Below, in pieces: positions 11,493 to 24,400 of a stretch of DNA of 64,000 nt (its first letter is position 1; every line of letters begins with the position of its first letter). The notes under the pieces were generated by a model, which worked only from the letters and a program-made list of their open reading frames with translations, was not told the DNA's origin and did not search any database. Origin of the DNA: Epichloe hybrida (lineage: Eukaryota; Ascomycota; Sordariomycetes; Hypocreales; Clavicipitaceae). The stretch lies in NCBI GenBank assembly GCA_019022495.1, contig JAFEKR010000008.1, forward strand, positions 1,240,001-1,304,000, read 5' to 3'. The position numbers were made by a program, and so were the translations under genes.

Positions 11493-13265
11493 CTAGGAAG
11501 TACTATCGGACGATTCCGACTCTGAGCTGGCGCGTCGTTGGGTTCCAGCGCCTTCTCGAACGGCGTCACTGTAGCTTGGAACAGGAGAATGTGGCTGCTG
11601 ATGCGGGTGTTCATTGGCAGACTGCGCCCGCCGAGTTGCGGTCAACGAGTCGCCTCGACTCCGAATCATGGCATCGATCAAGGGCGTTTCCTCGGTATCA
11701 GTACTGTACCGTTCATTGTCCCCGGACCCGGAGTGAGTAGGACCCGCGTATTCGGGAGGGGGATTGGTAGCATCCTCCAGGTGCAAATGCAGTGGGTTTT
11801 CCTCGTCGTGATATTCTTCCTGGTGACGGGTGTTACTAGTCTCAATGCTGCCGCTAGCCTCACCTCCGTCATCATTTGGAACCAGCTGAGCCAGAGAAAT
11901 GTCAGTTGGACTTCTCACTGGTCCCGGGCTGGTAGGTGGCAGGGATCTAAAGTTCCCACTCCACGTGCGTCCGTGGCCTGGGATGAAGTGGTTGCTGCGT
12001 GGCCCAACAGTGTAAGGTGAGCCGCTGACAGATTGGCCATGAGGCCGTCCCTGACCAGACGTCATGCCATCCTTGGTCCCAGTCTCCAGAAGGATGCTGC
12101 CCTGCTCCGAACCGTAAGGCGGCGGCGGCGCCAAGCTGCCAGTGACGGGAGCCAACCCCCATTTCTTAACATTGGCCTCGATGAAGACGAATCCGGACTG
12201 GCCTAAATTGACGTGGACAATGGCGGGGCCCGTGGCACCAATGGCAGGAAAGAAGTTTTGCGATTTCAAGCCATGAACAACTTCTTCATATCTCTTGCCG
12301 TTTCGTGTGAAGAAGATGGCACCAGTTCTGGGTCGGTATCCAACTCCAATGACATCGCCTTGGACAAGTCGTGGCCCGTATGGTGTAGAGCTAAAAGGTT
12401 GATTATAGTGACGAGAGCCGTCTGAGAAGTACGCAACCGAGTACTTATGGTAGCCTGCGAGTCATTCCATTCATTAGCTTTCGATGAAAACAGCACGAGA
12501 ACATCGGAAAACGGCTGGACGAATACACGAAGAGACAGATGGAGAACCCCTCTAGTGTTGGCGGCGTCTGAACATACCGGGTAAGCGGAACAAGGGATAG
12601 GGCTTGGTGCCCATGCCGATACTCAGCAAGGTGTTCTCGGGCTTCTCGTAAATCTTGGCTTCCCAGTAATATACATCGTTTTGCTTGGGAACAGGCAGGT
12701 TGCTCATGACAGTGCACTCGGAGTCGAAGAATTCAATCTCAGTTCGCCCTTCGACAAAACAGTTGGCGACCTCCAACTCGGGCTCGAACTCCCACGCGGA
12801 AACGCCTTTTTCCTGAATCGCAAGGTATTGCGAGAGCGATATATCGGTAGGCAACGACTCGGGCGGATTCGCAGTAACGAAAGCTATTGGATTTTATGTC
12901 AGTCCTCGCAGCAAAAACGTCCCAAGACAAGCCCATTTGTGACTCTGTTTGAGACAAAACAAGCATGAGCCTGCAGTTTGCAGTCTGGGGGAAAAAAAAA
13001 ACGTACCCTTTGCTCTCAAGTATTCCGTCCGTGTCATGTCATCCATTGTCTCCAAAGCCTCCGCCTCTTCCCTCAAAAATGCTTGCTCATCGTCATATTC
13101 ACCAGGCCGTCCCAATCGATCTAGTATTATTCGGCCAGATCCAGCACATCCCGAAGCCCAAAAGATGAAGACGACCAAAGCAATTAGAACGATGGACCCA
13201 AAGGAGGAGACAAGGCCAATGATGACGCCGGTAAAGGCAGAAGAAGGGGGCTCGGTAAGCGTCAT
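11493..13265 (-). CDS. SSH4: SPRY-domain membrane protein, Ssh4/Ear1-like ubiquitin-ligase adaptor
   Basis: Three exons on the minus strand: 13265-13007, 12883-12578, 12454-11493. The GTACGT and GTATGT donors and the junctions keep the frame, giving 508 residues. The ATG at 13265 is preferred over an upstream in-frame TTG. A short lumenal N-terminus is followed by one membrane segment (about 11-36). The SPRY domain follows at about 120-280; YYWEAKIYEK, SIGMGTKPYP and GYRPRTGAIFFTRNG are visible. The C-terminal half is disordered and carries two PPxY motifs, PPPY near 299 and PPEY near 421. In yeast, Ssh4 and Ear1 have this architecture (membrane anchor, SPRY, PY motifs). They recruit the HECT ligase Rsp5 to cargo at endosomes and the vacuole membrane for multivesicular-body sorting. 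The same role here is inferred from architecture. Length is close to the family's. Confidence 0.88.
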
Positions 13266-14555
13266 GATGAACAAATAGAGCGCGACCTCCTATCCATGCG
13301 ACGAGCGAGCGCTCAACCAACAGACGGACGATGGAAGTTTCTGTAGCCGCGCAGAGACGACAGTGGCGATAGCCGCCGCGGGTTCCAGTGTTTGAACACT
13401 CCTTGGAGTTGTATGGTTTGTTGTGACAGGATGGATGCGATGTTGGTTTGGTAGGTTGGATGGCGAGGGATCACGAGGGCCTTAGCCGATCGTTGTCATC
13501 ACCCAACGGAGGCTCGAGGTTGGAAAGCGAGGGTGCGAGGGTGCGAGGGTGCGAGGGTGTCCCAGGCTACGTGGGTGAATTCCTTTGCAGTGAGCAGATG
13601 CGCTAAAGGGTTTCGTAAAGGCAAAGCTGCAGAAATTGAAGTGACGGCCAGCGGACCAGCGTATCGGGTGACGGCAAGTTGATGAAACTGAGGGTGTCGA
13701 GGATGATGCTGCAACTCGAAGGGCCGGCGGGGAGTGCGGTCTGAGGTTGGGGGTCTAAGGTCTGAGGCAGATCGCAAGTGGATGACGCCTTGGCGGGCGC
13801 TGGATTGGTTCGATTTCGCCACAGCGAGCGTGAGAGGTGAGCGTGAGGGGCGAGCGGAGAGCGGAGTGGGGTCCACCAGAGGGAGGTGGAGTGTGAGTGG
13901 AGGACAGGAGAAGCAGATTTGTCGTCGGCACCCACCAGAGGCAAGTTATGTGTGTAGTATGGAGGAAGAAAAGAAGTCAAGGTTTGTTATTGAGGAGCAA
14001 AGTGGTTTGGCAAAGCGGGTGGGTAAAGTGGTTGAAAATGGTTGAAAGTGGTTGGAAGTGGTTGGAAGTGGTTTGGTAAGAGGGCAGCCCCCAGCCCACC
14101 TTGGCGTGTCCCCGTCCGTGTCATGGGAGAAGACGAGAGGGTCAGACATGCAAATGCCATGGCTTGTTTACGGATTAATAAATTGATGAGAATATTCTGG
14201 GTCATGCGGCCCCCACCAGTGGCCAACCACAGCAACGTCACGTCAATCCAGTGGCTTGTGAGTGGCCCTCACGACAAGTCGAAACATCTCGAAGCACTTG
14301 CAAGGAAACACCAACGGGAATGAATGCTCAATGCTGCGCGTCATTCTTACCATGGCCATGTTGCCGCAATCGACCTACATGTATGTATTCTACATTATGC
14401 ATGTACATAGTCCGTACAGGATCCAATGGGCATCCATCGACCAACCTCCGCAGATCCACAAACCCCCACGAGCATCCAACATCCGTCCATGAGTTGCCAA
14501 TCTGCTGCTGCTGCCAGATGCTTCGTCGGTCGCGAAACGCCTCTCGTCCAGTCCT
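13266..14555. other. Intergenic region upstream of the Ssh4-like gene
   Basis: This 1.3-kb stretch carries the promoter of the minus-strand Ssh4-like gene and the 3' end of the next minus-strand gene. It contains an 8-bp tandem repeat (GGGTGCGA, about 13527-13559) and a purine-rich repeat built on AGTGGTTGGA (about 14025-14076). A TACATGTATGTA/TCCGTAC cluster lies near 14380-14420. The open frames in it overlap on both strands and show no domain, so none is called. Confidence 0.55.
14025..14076. repeat. Imperfect AGTGGTTGGA tandem repeat
   Basis: About five degenerate units of 10-11 bp on the plus strand, between two minus-strand genes. It is purine-rich on the plus strand. Confidence 0.7.
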
Positions 14556-15671
14556 TTACAACTCGGTCTCGTCCCCCTGGCCGCGCCTGTACCCCCCTCT
14601 CCGTGCCCTTCTTTCCTCTCTCTCCCGTTCCCTCTCCCTGTTCTGGGCCCTCAACTCCGGTATGGGATGGTAGTAGCTCTTAACTCCCAGATCGCTGCCC
14701 TCCAGCAGACTCTCCGTCGCGGCGCTCTCGCTCGCCTCTGGTCGGTCGTAACTAAAGACCCTCCTGGTCGACCGGCTCTCCTCTCTTAACCGTCGCGCCT
14801 CGGCGCGAACTCTCTCTGACTCGCGCTGTTCGTTCCGATCCGCAGTAGAGTAGACCTTGCGAATGGCGCCAGCCTTCTTCGTGGGAGTCGTATTCGGCGT
14901 CGCCTGGCGGCGATTTGACAACAGCTCCGACGAGACGGTCGAGTCAGACGGGTTCGTCGATCCGTCCCATTGGGAGCCGTCCGACTCTTTGTTGAGTCCG
15001 CCCACGCGAGCAGCCTTCTCCCGTCGATAGTTTCTCAGCTCCTCGAGTGCTTCCTTTTCAGCTGATTCGTCCAATACGCCGTCTTCGCCGACGTGCCGTT
15101 GGGCATTCTTCTTTTCTCCCCGTCTCTTGCGGCGCTCGCGGTCTCGTCGCTCCTGCTTGGCGCGGCGCTTCTCCCGCGCGGCAATGTCGCTTGCCCCGGC
15201 CGTGACACCGCTCAAACCTGTGCTCTCTGTGACCACAGTGGTGCCATCGTCGTCACGGACGTCCTTGTACACGCTGCCGCCGCCAAGGTTGGTGGAGGGT
15301 GTGGCGCCAGATAGAATGGTTCCGTTGGGACCCTTTCGCCTCAACACCGTGGACTTGTATTCATCCCAGTCGTTCTCTTTGAAGTGGAAGCCGCCGTTCT
15401 TGGCCCAGAAGAAGAACCAGATGCCACTTACGACAAACGCCACGCCTATAAGGGCGAACAAGACGAAGAACCCAACGTTGCTGATATCGTGGGGATCCAG
15501 AACGCCGTGAGACGGGTCTGGTGTGCTTTTCTCGCCTCGAGCGTACAGGCGGCCTGCTCCACCAAGAAGACCATCTGACGGATCATCTAAAGAGCCACCA
15601 GGGCCACTGTGAGGAGCCGAGTTGGCATCGGAACCCGTTGTCGTAATGACGTTCCGGAGAGCTGGAGCCAT
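14556..15671 (-). CDS. Single-pass membrane protein with a charged cytoplasmic tail, function unknown
   Basis: One uninterrupted frame of 371 residues from an ATG at 15671 to a TAA. The first 65 residues are Gly/Ser/Pro rich without a clear signal peptide. A strongly hydrophobic segment follows at about 66-90 (VGFFVLFALIGVAFVVSG then IWFFFWAK), followed by a conserved-looking FKENDWDEYKSTVLRRKGPNG. The rest is very polar. Arg/Lys/Glu-rich helices lie at about 165-195 and 285-305, a possible coiled coil, and the C-terminus is a run of alternating Arg and Glu. I do not recognise the family; it looks like a conserved ascomycete hypothetical protein. It is co-oriented with the membrane-anchored Ssh4-like gene, with no proof of a link. 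Its start codon lies only about 580 bp from the RIP-mutated island at 16255. Confidence 0.8.
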   Translation of the reverse strand: MAPALRNVITTTGSDANSAPHSGPGGSLDDPSDGLLGGAGRLYARGEKSTPDPSHGVLDPHDISNVGFFVLFALIGVAFVVSGIWFFFWAKNGGFHFKENDWDEYKSTVLRRKGPNGTILSGATPSTNLGGGSVYKDVRDDDGTTVVTESTGLSGVTAGASDIAAREKRRAKQERRDRERRKRRGEKKNAQRHVGEDGVLDESAEKEALEELRNYRREKAARVGGLNKESDGSQWDGSTNPSDSTVSSELLSNRRQATPNTTPTKKAGAIRKVYSTADRNEQRESERVRAEARRLREESRSTRRVFSYDRPEASESAATESLLEGSDLGVKSYYHPIPELRAQNREREREREERRARRGGYRRGQGDETEL

Positions 15672-16249
15672 GATGGGTTGCCGTCCTCAGGGTACGTACC
15701 GGAATGCAATGAGTCTTTGGGGGAGAAATTTTTATTTTGAAAGTCGGGAATGTTGGTTCATCAGGGAAAAGCACGACGCTGCGTAAATTCCAGTCTATGG
15801 GCAGTTGCGAGTTGGTTGGTGATGGTGCAGCGTTCTTGTCGAGCCCTTTCTTTGCGTGGGTTTGTGGATTTGCGGATTTGCCTGCAGTTCCTACAGAAAC
15901 GCGCGTGGCGTATGTAAATTGCCGTGGCTGGGGTGCACGCAAAAAAAGTGCACCGAAAAAGTGCACGCAAAAGTGCCACGCGAAAGAGGTTGGTTGGGCT
16001 GGGCCTGCATTGATAGCAGCAACTCTCCCTAACAACGTCACGCACTGGTATGGTAATAGCTGAAAGCGTCTTGAATCTGCTGCTGGTCTGCACATTGTAC
16101 ATTGTACGGACTACGGAGTAATCTGGTTTGGTGTTACGACAGGCTGCATCAACCCCCAACCCCCTGCTGAGCCCTGCTGGGCCCTGCTGGGTGGGCGGGT
16201 GATGACGCACCGAGTAAACAACCTCTCGCGGCTGGCCGGGCAACGCTCT
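15672..16249 (-). promoter_or_regulatory. Promoter region of the 14556-15671 gene, truncated by the transposon island
   Basis: This is the only normal-composition DNA left between the start codon at 15671 and the LTR at 16255. It includes a TACGGACTACGGAGTA cluster near 16105 and short GGGCCCTGCTGG direct repeats near 16170-16190. Any regulatory sequence once located farther upstream now lies 24 kb away, beyond 40295. Confidence 0.45.
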
Positions 16250-16254
16250 CTCCC

Positions 16255-16348
16255 TGTAAGGGTATGTGGGAAAGGATGATAATATTCTCTAATCTAGCCC
16301 CCGTGGGGCGCTATTTATGCTACACAATTATGCACGTGACCTGTGACA
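16255..16348 (-). repeat. Left (3') LTR of gypsy-1
   Basis: 94 bp. Read on the coding strand it begins TGTCACAGGTCACGTGC and ends CCCTTACA. It pairs with 40202-40295. Compared with that copy, two TpA changes lie in the island-facing half, near 16322 and 16331. Confidence 0.9.
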
Positions 16349-17728
16349 GGTGCTACTAATTTAAATGTAATGTCCTTATTATTTATCTGTCTAACTATTA
16401 AGCAAACTTTTCCCTAAGTCTATGTCTTCCTTCTAAGTAATTATTCTTATTATTATTTATTTTAAAATCATTTCTTATTATTAATCTTTCTTCTAAGTAA
16501 TTACTATTATCTTCCCTAATTATCTAGTTATTCCATCTTAAAATACAGCTTCCACTATATTTACCTCTCTATCTTAGAAGTTATCTAAGTCTCCTCCAGG
16601 GTGTAATAAGTACCTATAGTAAATTAGGTAAATAGTGCTATATTTCTATTAATTATCTCTTATCTTTATAACTAAAATATTAGCTACCTTATTTAGGCAT
16701 TAAGTGTGTTTATATTCATATTTATAATAACATAATTATCTCTCTAATTATCTCTTATCTATTACAGTAGCTCTATGTTTTTATTAATTAACGCTTTTAA
16801 GTCCTATAGTACTATTATGTTTCTCTTAATTATATTTAATTTATCTATTTTTCCTAGGTTTAGAACACCTACCCTTAATACTAAGAATAGTGCCTCTATA
16901 TTACTTCCTAACCCTAGTAGTAGTGTAAAAGACTATATATTATCTCCCACTAGGTATGCTATCTCTATCCTAGGTGTAACTATTATATTATATAAAGGAT
17001 TAGTAAATTATTCTATTACTATTATTATTTACTATGGTTTTAGTATGTTAATTACTATAAAGATTAATTCGCCTAGCGTAGTTAATAATATTATTAAGAA
17101 ATTTAGCCTCTAAGGAGCTAACTATAGTTTCTCTAATAGTATCTCTATAAGTACTCTTATCTTTCTTTTCTTAGTTAGTATAGCTAATTATTACTTTAGA
17201 GATTCCAAGTCTATTAGGTAACCTATAGCTAGTAATTAGTCTAAAATGTTTTTGAACCCCTTGCTATAAAGCTTATATAAGCTAATTCCCTTATATACTA
17301 ATTTTCCCTAGATAGCTCTAGCTAATGCTATTATTACTAGAGCTTTCCCTAGTTGCTAAGTAGTATTACTAAGCTTCTTTAGTAAACTATAATTTAATGC
17401 TTATATGGTTGTCTTAGTAAATATAAGAAACTCTTTAATAAAACTATTATTTTTTAGTATTATCTTTATCTCTAGTAGTAACTATAGCTAATAACAGGCT
17501 ATAAAGTGCTAAGCTATCTTATGAAATTCTGTTTTAGTTACTATTTGCTTAACTTATTATATTTACTCTTAAGCGTCTAGAAGAATTATTCTAAGCTTTA
17601 TTACATTAGGTATTGGATAATTGTTAACTACGCTGTAATAAATATACATTTGGGGAATAATTATATGTAAATATGATTAATAAATAGGTGCGTAAACTGC
17701 TGAAATATATTAAATAAAGAAGATAAGG
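16349..17728 (-). mobile_element. 3' part of gypsy-1 interior
   Basis: AT-rich, TpA-rich DNA between the left LTR and the copia-A insertion. By position this should hold the integrase C-terminus and 3' end of gypsy-1 on the minus strand, but no motif can be read with confidence. A 112-codon plus-strand frame at 16775-17113 is an AT-composition artefact (Ile, Leu, Asn, Ser and Tyr rich). Confidence 0.6.
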
Positions 17729-17984
17729 TGTTGGATTCACTAAGGTCCTGCGCAGGTAATAAATCCCGTATAATTAAAGTCAATGATAGATAGTTTGCTA
17801 GCTAGGAAAGAGGGAGAAGAGAGGGAAAGTCTAGATACTTAAAAAGTAAGCGAAATCCGTATGTGAGGCAAAAAAGGGGGTGGCGAATTAATGCAGCCAA
17901 TTATATTACGTGCATCACGCCGGACCTATAATTAGTCTAGTCTTTAGCTACGATTAAACTAATAAAGATCTAAAGGAATTAATA
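17729..17984 (-). repeat. Left (3') LTR of copia-A
   Basis: 256 bp, the same length as its partner at 33063-33318. Its outward-facing (left) end keeps normal sequence, while its inner end is heavily C-to-T/G-to-A mutated relative to the partner. Confidence 0.92.
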
Positions 17985-18178
17985 CTAGTAATCTCTCTTT
18001 TTCCTTTGTGGCTAAAGAGCTTAAAAACGTAATAAAAATTAGATTAAAGGAAAGTGTACACTAGTGAATCCCTTAATAGGAATCCGCTGCTTTAATTAGC
18101 TATTGTGGCATTAGTTAATTGAATTAATCTATTATTCCTTACCTAAGCTCCTGTTTCCTAATATCACGGGTCTCTTTA

Positions 18179-18489
18179 TGTTAGAACAAAGGTGATATCA
18201 ATCGCGCGTCGCAGCCGCAATTACCCGGCAGAAGCTCGGGCCGCGCGCGGACCCCACACGTGACCTATAACCTAGCACGTTAATTGGCTAGGAAATATGA
18301 GGACACAAACGCGTAACCCCTTTTCCCTTTATGTATTATAACTTCTAGCTTTTTACCTCTCTTTTCCTATAACTTAAAATCAATTATAATAACAGATAAC
18401 ATAGCCTAGAATAAATAATTAATAACAATACTATTCTTTAGGCTTATGACTATATTACACATTAAATTTAATACCCTATGAATCTAACA
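18179..18489 (+). repeat. 5' LTR of copia-B
   Basis: 311 bp. The first 100 bp keep GC-rich sequence (GCGCGTCGCAGCCGCAATTA and GGCCGCGCGCGGACCCC), while the inner end is strongly TpA-mutated compared with the 3' LTR. Confidence 0.93.
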
Positions 18490-21400
18490 CTAATTAGTAG
18501 TTACCTTTATAAATAACCACGTAGTCTTTAAACACTGTAGATTAGCAAGGTTAATTAGAAGAGGTAGCTTATTTAATAATAACTTACCCTATAAAATAGG
18601 AGGGCTATGTTTAATAATAAGTTATGCTAATAGAAAGGTATAATATAGCTCTCTTCTTACTTTAGTATTAATATCTATATCTATACAGACTCTAAAATAA
18701 TAAAGAAAGGTTTAATACTAGTAGCTAAGCTATCCCCTTATCTTTCTTTGTTATACATTCTATTATATATTTAAAGTCAACCGCCTTACCTCGTAATTCT
18801 TTATATCTAAAACATATTATATAATCATAGTTATACCCCTTTTCTTCTTATATTATAAGATCTACCTCCCTTAATTAATTAGAATATTAGATATAGCTAA
18901 ACCGTCTAGGACCTCTAGTTAATTCAGAGTTCCTAGCGAGACTGATAGCTATAACAATGCTATGGAAGGCGTTAAAACAGGAGATAATAATAAATACCTT
19001 AATAAAGGAAAAATCCCTATTTATACTAACCTATACCCTTATATCTCTATAAGGCTTTAATAATATATTATAGAAAAACTACTCTAACAAATAGGAAGTT
19101 CTAAATATAAAGAGATAATAATACCTAAGGAAATAAGTCTCTATATCCTTATAAAGACTAAATAATATAAGGAGCAAGGGTTATTTAGAAAAACACTGTT
19201 CTTTGAATTTAGTAATAACTTCTATAAATAGTTAAGGGATAAGTTTATAAAAGGGAGAGACCTTTTATAAAACAGACTTTAAGACTATCTTCTTTATAAT
19301 AGAGTGTATATAACTATTAGAAGAGGCACTAAGATAGTAAATAACCTTAAAGAAGTAGTAAACTAAGAGAAATTTAGATTTTAGACTCTTAAAGAAATTA
19401 AAGAGGCTAGGAAGAAGTATATAGGCTTTTAAAAGAACTTATAAAATAAAGAGTTCTTCTGTAATTTACTAGATAACAGTAATGTTAGAACTAGGCAACC
19501 TACCCCGTTACCCTGTTTGTTAGTATAATTACTATTAAAAGGATTAATAAGCTAGACTCCCTTAGGAAGACTAAGTTAATCCCCTCTAGGAAGGCCTAGT
19601 TAATCTCCCCTAGGAAGGTTAATAAACCTAGAGTTAAGACTGCCTAAGGATACTATTCGCAAGCATCTATAGGTAACTCCCCTACTTATACCTTTACTAA
19701 AGGTAAGTTAGTAGTATTACCCTAGTAACACTACTAATAATGCCTATAAGCAAGAGAGTTACTAATAGAGGTAACCTATACTATCTAGGGCTAGTAGTGC
19801 CCCTATTAGCATAGCTTAAAGAGCTATAATTTCTCCTTCCTAATATAAGGAAAAGGAGGATTAGAAGGAATAACAAGCCCTAAGGGTGCTACCTATAAAG
19901 CTACCCTCTTACTTCCTAAAAACCTTACTACCCCTTCTATAGATATAAAGGGAAACACCTAGAGGACTCCTATAGACCTAGAGACCTTTACTAAAGCAAA
20001 TTATTAACCTATTTAAGGTATACCCTAAAGAGTAACTCTATAGCGCTAATAACTATAATATCCTTAAATTAAAGCTTTAAATATTCTATAGAAAATATAA
20101 GTTACTTAATATCTAGCCTAAATAAGCTAGTTATGCTTTTAAGGTTATACTTAAAGGTAAAGCACTATAATACTATATAAACTACCTCTCTAAACCTAGA
20201 TAACTATAAGATCTCCCTACGCTTATTAGCTATATAAGAGAATAATTTAAAACTAAGGATATATAGCAAAGATATCTACTAGAGTAAAATAACACTTCCC
20301 TATAAGGAATAGTAAATAATAACCTAACTAAGTTAATAATTAAATACTTTAATAAACTTATAGAAAGACTAGCTATCTTATAACAAGCAGTGCCTAAAGT
20401 AAGCTAAACTAAAAGGGCACTCTAGAATTAACTTATTAGAGCCTATTATAGTATTCTAGAGTGTAAAGAATTAATTATAGATCCGCTAGATAGACTATAA
20501 GAGTTCTATAAATAGATTAGAATAACCCTTTATCTTATTAAGGAAGAGAAGAAAAACTATTAATAGTTCCTAACTAAAGCTATAACCCTAGAATAATTCT
20601 AGACTAACCAAAGATATAATAGGAATAGAAAAGAGACCTAATACCCCTTAAAACCATAAGGAAAAGAAGGTACTCCCTACATAAAGAAGTGCTATGTATA
20701 TAGTAAGGAAGGATGCTAGTTATCTAAGCACTTTAAAGAGAACTATAAGAAGGTATTTTAACGCTTTAAGAACCACTACCTTATAAATCTAACTAATAAC
20801 TTATATTATTTATTCCTTACTTAGTATAAGGGAGAACACAAGTCCTAACCCCCTATTAATAATAAAATCGCTTAGTATATAAAAAGCATTAGATTTAATG
20901 ACAGCCCTAATAATATAGATAGGCTAGTACTTACAAGCTTCTTTACTTATAGAACCTAGATTAATAGTAAGAGAATAGTTTAATTCCTAACAAGATAAGT
21001 AGCTTACTATAGTCTAAGTAAAGAAGACCCCTTTTAGCAGGAACTTATAAATAAAGCCCTAGTAATGTTTATATTAGAAGATTGCTATTCCTATGCGATA
21101 TTCTAAGGGATTATGCCTAATATAGGAGCCGTAAAGTTCTCTATAGTAAGGCACCCTTAATTCCTTACTTTACAATGTTAGATACCTATATTACAGCTTA
21201 ATAAATTAAAAGAGAAGAAGGTATTAGTTAGATTTAGCGCAGGAGACCTAATTATTACGCTTAGAGTAGCTAATATACCTACTCCCTTTAGAAATATTCT
21301 CTTTTAGGTTATCCCTATAAACACTCTATTTCTCTTATCCCTTAAGGATATAGACTATCTAAAGATTAACTTTAATATCTCTAAGAACACACTATAATAA

Positions 21401-24400
21401 GGAAATATTAAAGTCCTTGTTATATGTAAATAGGGCCATGCCTAGATGCTTTTTATATAGAAGGAAAAAGTAGTTGCTTAGAGCTACCTTATAGAAGGTA
21501 AGCTATAGCAACTACACCACCGCTTTAGATATCTATTAATCTAATATCTACACAAGGTTCTCTGTAAATTAGGATATAATATTAATATTAAAGCTATTAG
21601 GGAGCTAATAAGAATCTGCTACTAATGCTAAATACATGTAAATAGCCCTAATTACTTTAAGTTTACCCTTAAGGATAAGTGTAGCTTTAATTATAAAGTA
21701 ATAGTAAATATCTTCTACCTAGATAGTAACCACCCTATACTCTATACTATAGATATAGCTATAGCATTTAATATAGTGAAATTCCTTAATAATATCTCTA
21801 TAAAAATAACCTAGGAAGCCCTTTAAATATGCTAGATTAATACTTACCTAGGCCCCCTAGACTTTATTATTATAGATACTAGAACAAACTTCTATAGTAA
21901 TAAATTTAGATAATTTATAGCTTTAATATTAATTTTAATTAAGGAAGTCCCTATTAAGGCATACTATAGCATAAGAAAGGTTAAAAGGTATTATAGGCTA
22001 CTCTAAAGAGCCTATAATATAATTAGACGTAAATGCCCTATAACACTAGAACCTATTACCCTTTAAATAGCAATTAAGGCCCTAAATAATACTATAGGCC
22101 CTAATAGCCTTATCCTAACCCTCCTTATCTTTAAAGCTTACTTATATATAATAAATAAGTCCTTGCTATTACCTAATATTACATAGCGTGTAATTATAGT
22201 ATAGAAGGCTACTAAAGAGATGAAGAGACTTTACGCTATCTAGAAGGTTAATAAGGCCCTTACTAAATATAATAGCTTAGATACCTTAAAGACCCTTAGC
22301 TTACCGCTTAGATTAAAGGTTAAGGTCTAGCAAGAAAATAAGGGATAGGTAGGTTTATATAAGCTACTAGTGATTACTAGAGAAAGCTATATACTTAATA
22401 TGCCTAGAGGCCTAAAGACCTTTAGGTTAATATCTATTAAGCCCTACTATAATAATCCTAGTGTAAAGAAGATAGTAAAGCCTAGTAAAGAGAAAGGAGA
22501 AAAAGGGTAAGAGGCCTATAATAAGAATATAGTACCACTAATACTACTAAAGTAAGGACGCGGAAGGCTATAGAAAAACCCTCCTATAATACCTTAAGGT
22601 ACTAATACCTTCCTATTAGTAAAAGAATATAGTAACCTAGCTCTTATAATTAAGCTATATAAGGAAGGAATTATTAAGACCCCTAGTAAACTATTTAAGC
22701 TATTAATAAAAGCGGAAATTAATGCTCTAATTAAGTAAGGTATGTTTAAATTTATTATATTTAATAAGGAAGAATATAGTGGAATTTAAATCTTTAATTC
22801 CTGGATTATTAATGAGATTAAGGGTAAGATAATAAAACCCTACAAAAAGTCACGCCTTGTAATCTAAGGGTATAAGGATAAAAGGAAATAGGCTATTCTC
22901 ACACAGGCCCTAATGATTTAACGCGTAAGCTAATATCTTATCCTTGTAATAGCCCTATTAGTAAGATTAAGGAAATTCCTTATCTAGCTAAGAGATATCT
23001 ATTAGGCTTATATATAGGCTTATATATTACTAGAGTGGCTAATCCTAGCGCGCTTGCTAATTTAGATATAGTATCTTTACCTGCCTAGTATAATCTTAAG
23101 GGTTATAAAACCCCTCTATAGGCTTATAAAGGCAGGAACACACTAGTGGGTTACGTATTATAAGTATTATAGAGAGAATCTCTAGATAGAAACCTCTATA
23201 TATAATCCCTACTTACTTATAACTATAAAGGAAAGCCCTAACTTTACTTATATTAGAATGCAAACTAATAATATAATCAGCCTCTTAGACAAGAAGTTCT
23301 CTAAGAAGGAAGAGACCTAGCTTGCTATAGTAAGCTTTAATATAAAGCTAAAGTAATTCCTAACTTAGGACTACCCTCTTATGTTTAATAGTAGTATTAT
23401 CTTACTAAAGAATAATACTATTAAGATCTAGTAGAAAGGGCAGAGTAATAAGTTAGAGTTAGTTCTAATAACTAACTTAAAGCGTAAATACGTTAAGTAA
23501 AGGGCCTAAGGCGCTTACATTACCTTAATCTACTAACTAGAGGCTTACTTTAACCTATCCGTTACTATATAACACTAGGAGCTAACCCTAGAGGATATAA
23601 AAGCCCTTAATTACTGCCTAAAGTAGTAGATAAATTACCTAGAGAGAGGTCTAATGTTTATTCTAATTAACCTTAAGAAAGTAAAGCTCTTTGCCTTTAT
23701 AAATAAATCCTTTACTAATAACTAGGACCTATCCTTATAACTAGGATATGTACTTATCCTAGCAAATAAAGACTATACTAATAGTAAGTTTATAATTAAA
23801 GGTAATATTATATACTTTAGCTTAATAAAGAGTAAGAGAGTCACGCAAAGCGTGCTTACCTTAGAAGTTTATAGTATAGTAGCTAGTGTTAATATAGCTT
23901 ATATAATTATAACCACCCTAAACTTAGTTACTAACTAACTAAAGCTCCTAAAGATCCTAGTTATTATATATATAAATTCATACTCCTTATATAAGTGCCT
24001 TATTAAGCTTAGTATAATAAAGGAGAAACGCCTAATAATTAATATTATAGCCTTTTAATAGTTATATAAACGCTAAGAACTCTATGAGATCTAATAGATT
24101 AATAGAGAGGATAACCTAGCTAATGCCTTTATAAAGGTATTACCTAATAAGGCCCTTAAGAGCTTTATCTTAACTAACTAGATAACTATCTAGATAGAGG
24201 GATAGGTTACCTACACATAATACATACATGGTAAGAGGAAAAGGTAATCCTCTAGGAGGGTAGCTATAGGGATAAGATAGTAATATACAGGGGATCTACG
24301 CCCCTGTAGTTAATATCCCTAGCGGCTATAACTACACTAGCTTACTAGGCCCTCCTAGTAGACTATAGAAATTAATAGTAGTGTATAGGAGAATAAAGGT

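Noticed and set aside
13499..13980. Two overlapping 125-codon frames on the minus strand
   Set aside because: They lie upstream of the Ssh4-like gene and are out of frame with each other; Pro/Ser/Arg-rich text arises from the local tandem repeats.
16775..17113. 112-codon frame in the island
   Set aside because: Composed almost wholly of residues encoded by AT-rich codons; random frames of this size are expected in such DNA, and it lies inside gypsy-1.
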